In this document: one piece after another, positions 51,684 through 51,763 of the stretch
Numbering within the stretch: position 1 is the first letter of the stretch
Layout of the letters: every line of letters starts with the position of its first letter
Source of the DNA: Bacteroides sp.
GTDB taxonomy: Bacteria; Bacteroidota; Bacteroidia; Bacteroidales; Bacteroidaceae
Direction of reading: 5' to 3'
Assembly (NCBI GenBank): GCA_021203515.1
Contig: JAJQAY010000086.1
Span: 1-51,763, forward strand
Length of the DNA: 51,763 nt
The notes under the pieces: model-generated
Seen by the model: only the letters and a program-made list of their open reading frames with translations
Database searches by the model: none
What the model was told of the DNA's origin: nothing
Position numbers and translations under genes: made by a program

Positions 51684-51763
51684 ACTTTCGCACTGATTTT
51701 GGTTATTAAAAAACGGAATTGCCTGTTTTAATCTTGCATAATTCAAATAAAAGTTGTATCTTT

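Noticed and set aside
1..51763. tRNA, rRNA, insertion sequence or phage genes
   Set aside because: I saw no transposase, integrase or phage-type product and no recognisable tRNA or rRNA segment; only repeat elements without coding capacity.

Overview
This window looks like a chromosomal segment of a gut Bacteroides or Phocaeicola. The evidence is three SusC/SusD pairs, two hybrid two-component regulators (HTCS), Bacteroidota-type promoters (TTTG and TAnnTTTG boxes) and a dense set of secreted carbohydrate-active enzymes. I cannot name the species from sequence alone.

Layout. Positions 1-24 kb are a pectin (homogalacturonan) locus: a leftward pair of a GatC-like membrane carrier and a secreted KduI; then rightward a GH105 unsaturated-uronyl hydrolase, a CE8 pectin esterase, HTCS-1, SusC-1/SusD-1, an alpha/beta-hydrolase esterase, a leftward KdgF, a CE12-CE8 fusion esterase, HTCS-2 and a DUF4143 ATPase. 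Positions 24-39 kb are a leftward pectin/side-chain locus: GH28, DUF4861, GH43, HAD phosphatase, GH3, SusC-2/SusD-2 and a DUF4957/DUF5123-like surface lipoprotein. At 39.7-41.4 kb sit two rightward housekeeping genes, fabI and an RsmI-like methyltransferase. Positions 41.7-51.7 kb are a third, leftward locus: SusC-3 with an STN domain, SusD-3, a BACON plus F5/8C lipoprotein, and a multidomain GH31 enzyme with dockerin- and cohesin-like modules.

How they fit together. Esterases (CE8, CE12, alpha/beta hydrolase) strip methyl and acetyl groups, and GH28 cuts the galacturonan backbone. SusC/D import oligosaccharides. GH105 releases unsaturated galacturonate, KdgF opens its ring and KduI isomerises the product. 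No pectate lyase is inside the window, so unsaturated ends must be made by genes elsewhere. The HTCS proteins probably sense pectin fragments. The STN-type SusC-3 suggests ECF sigma/anti-sigma control, and the GH31 resembles the alpha-N-acetylgalactosaminidase group, so the third locus may target host or mucin glycans.

Two cautions and one highlight. About 33 single-base frameshifts and 4 in-frame stops break almost every large gene, including fabI, so I treat them mainly as assembly or sequencing errors and give reconstructed full-length gene extents. Some missing catalytic residues (CE12 His to Tyr, GH43 Asp to Asn) must be read in that light. The most unusual non-coding content is a set of degenerate 22-bp-period tandem arrays and nested inverted-repeat elements in the intergenic spaces.
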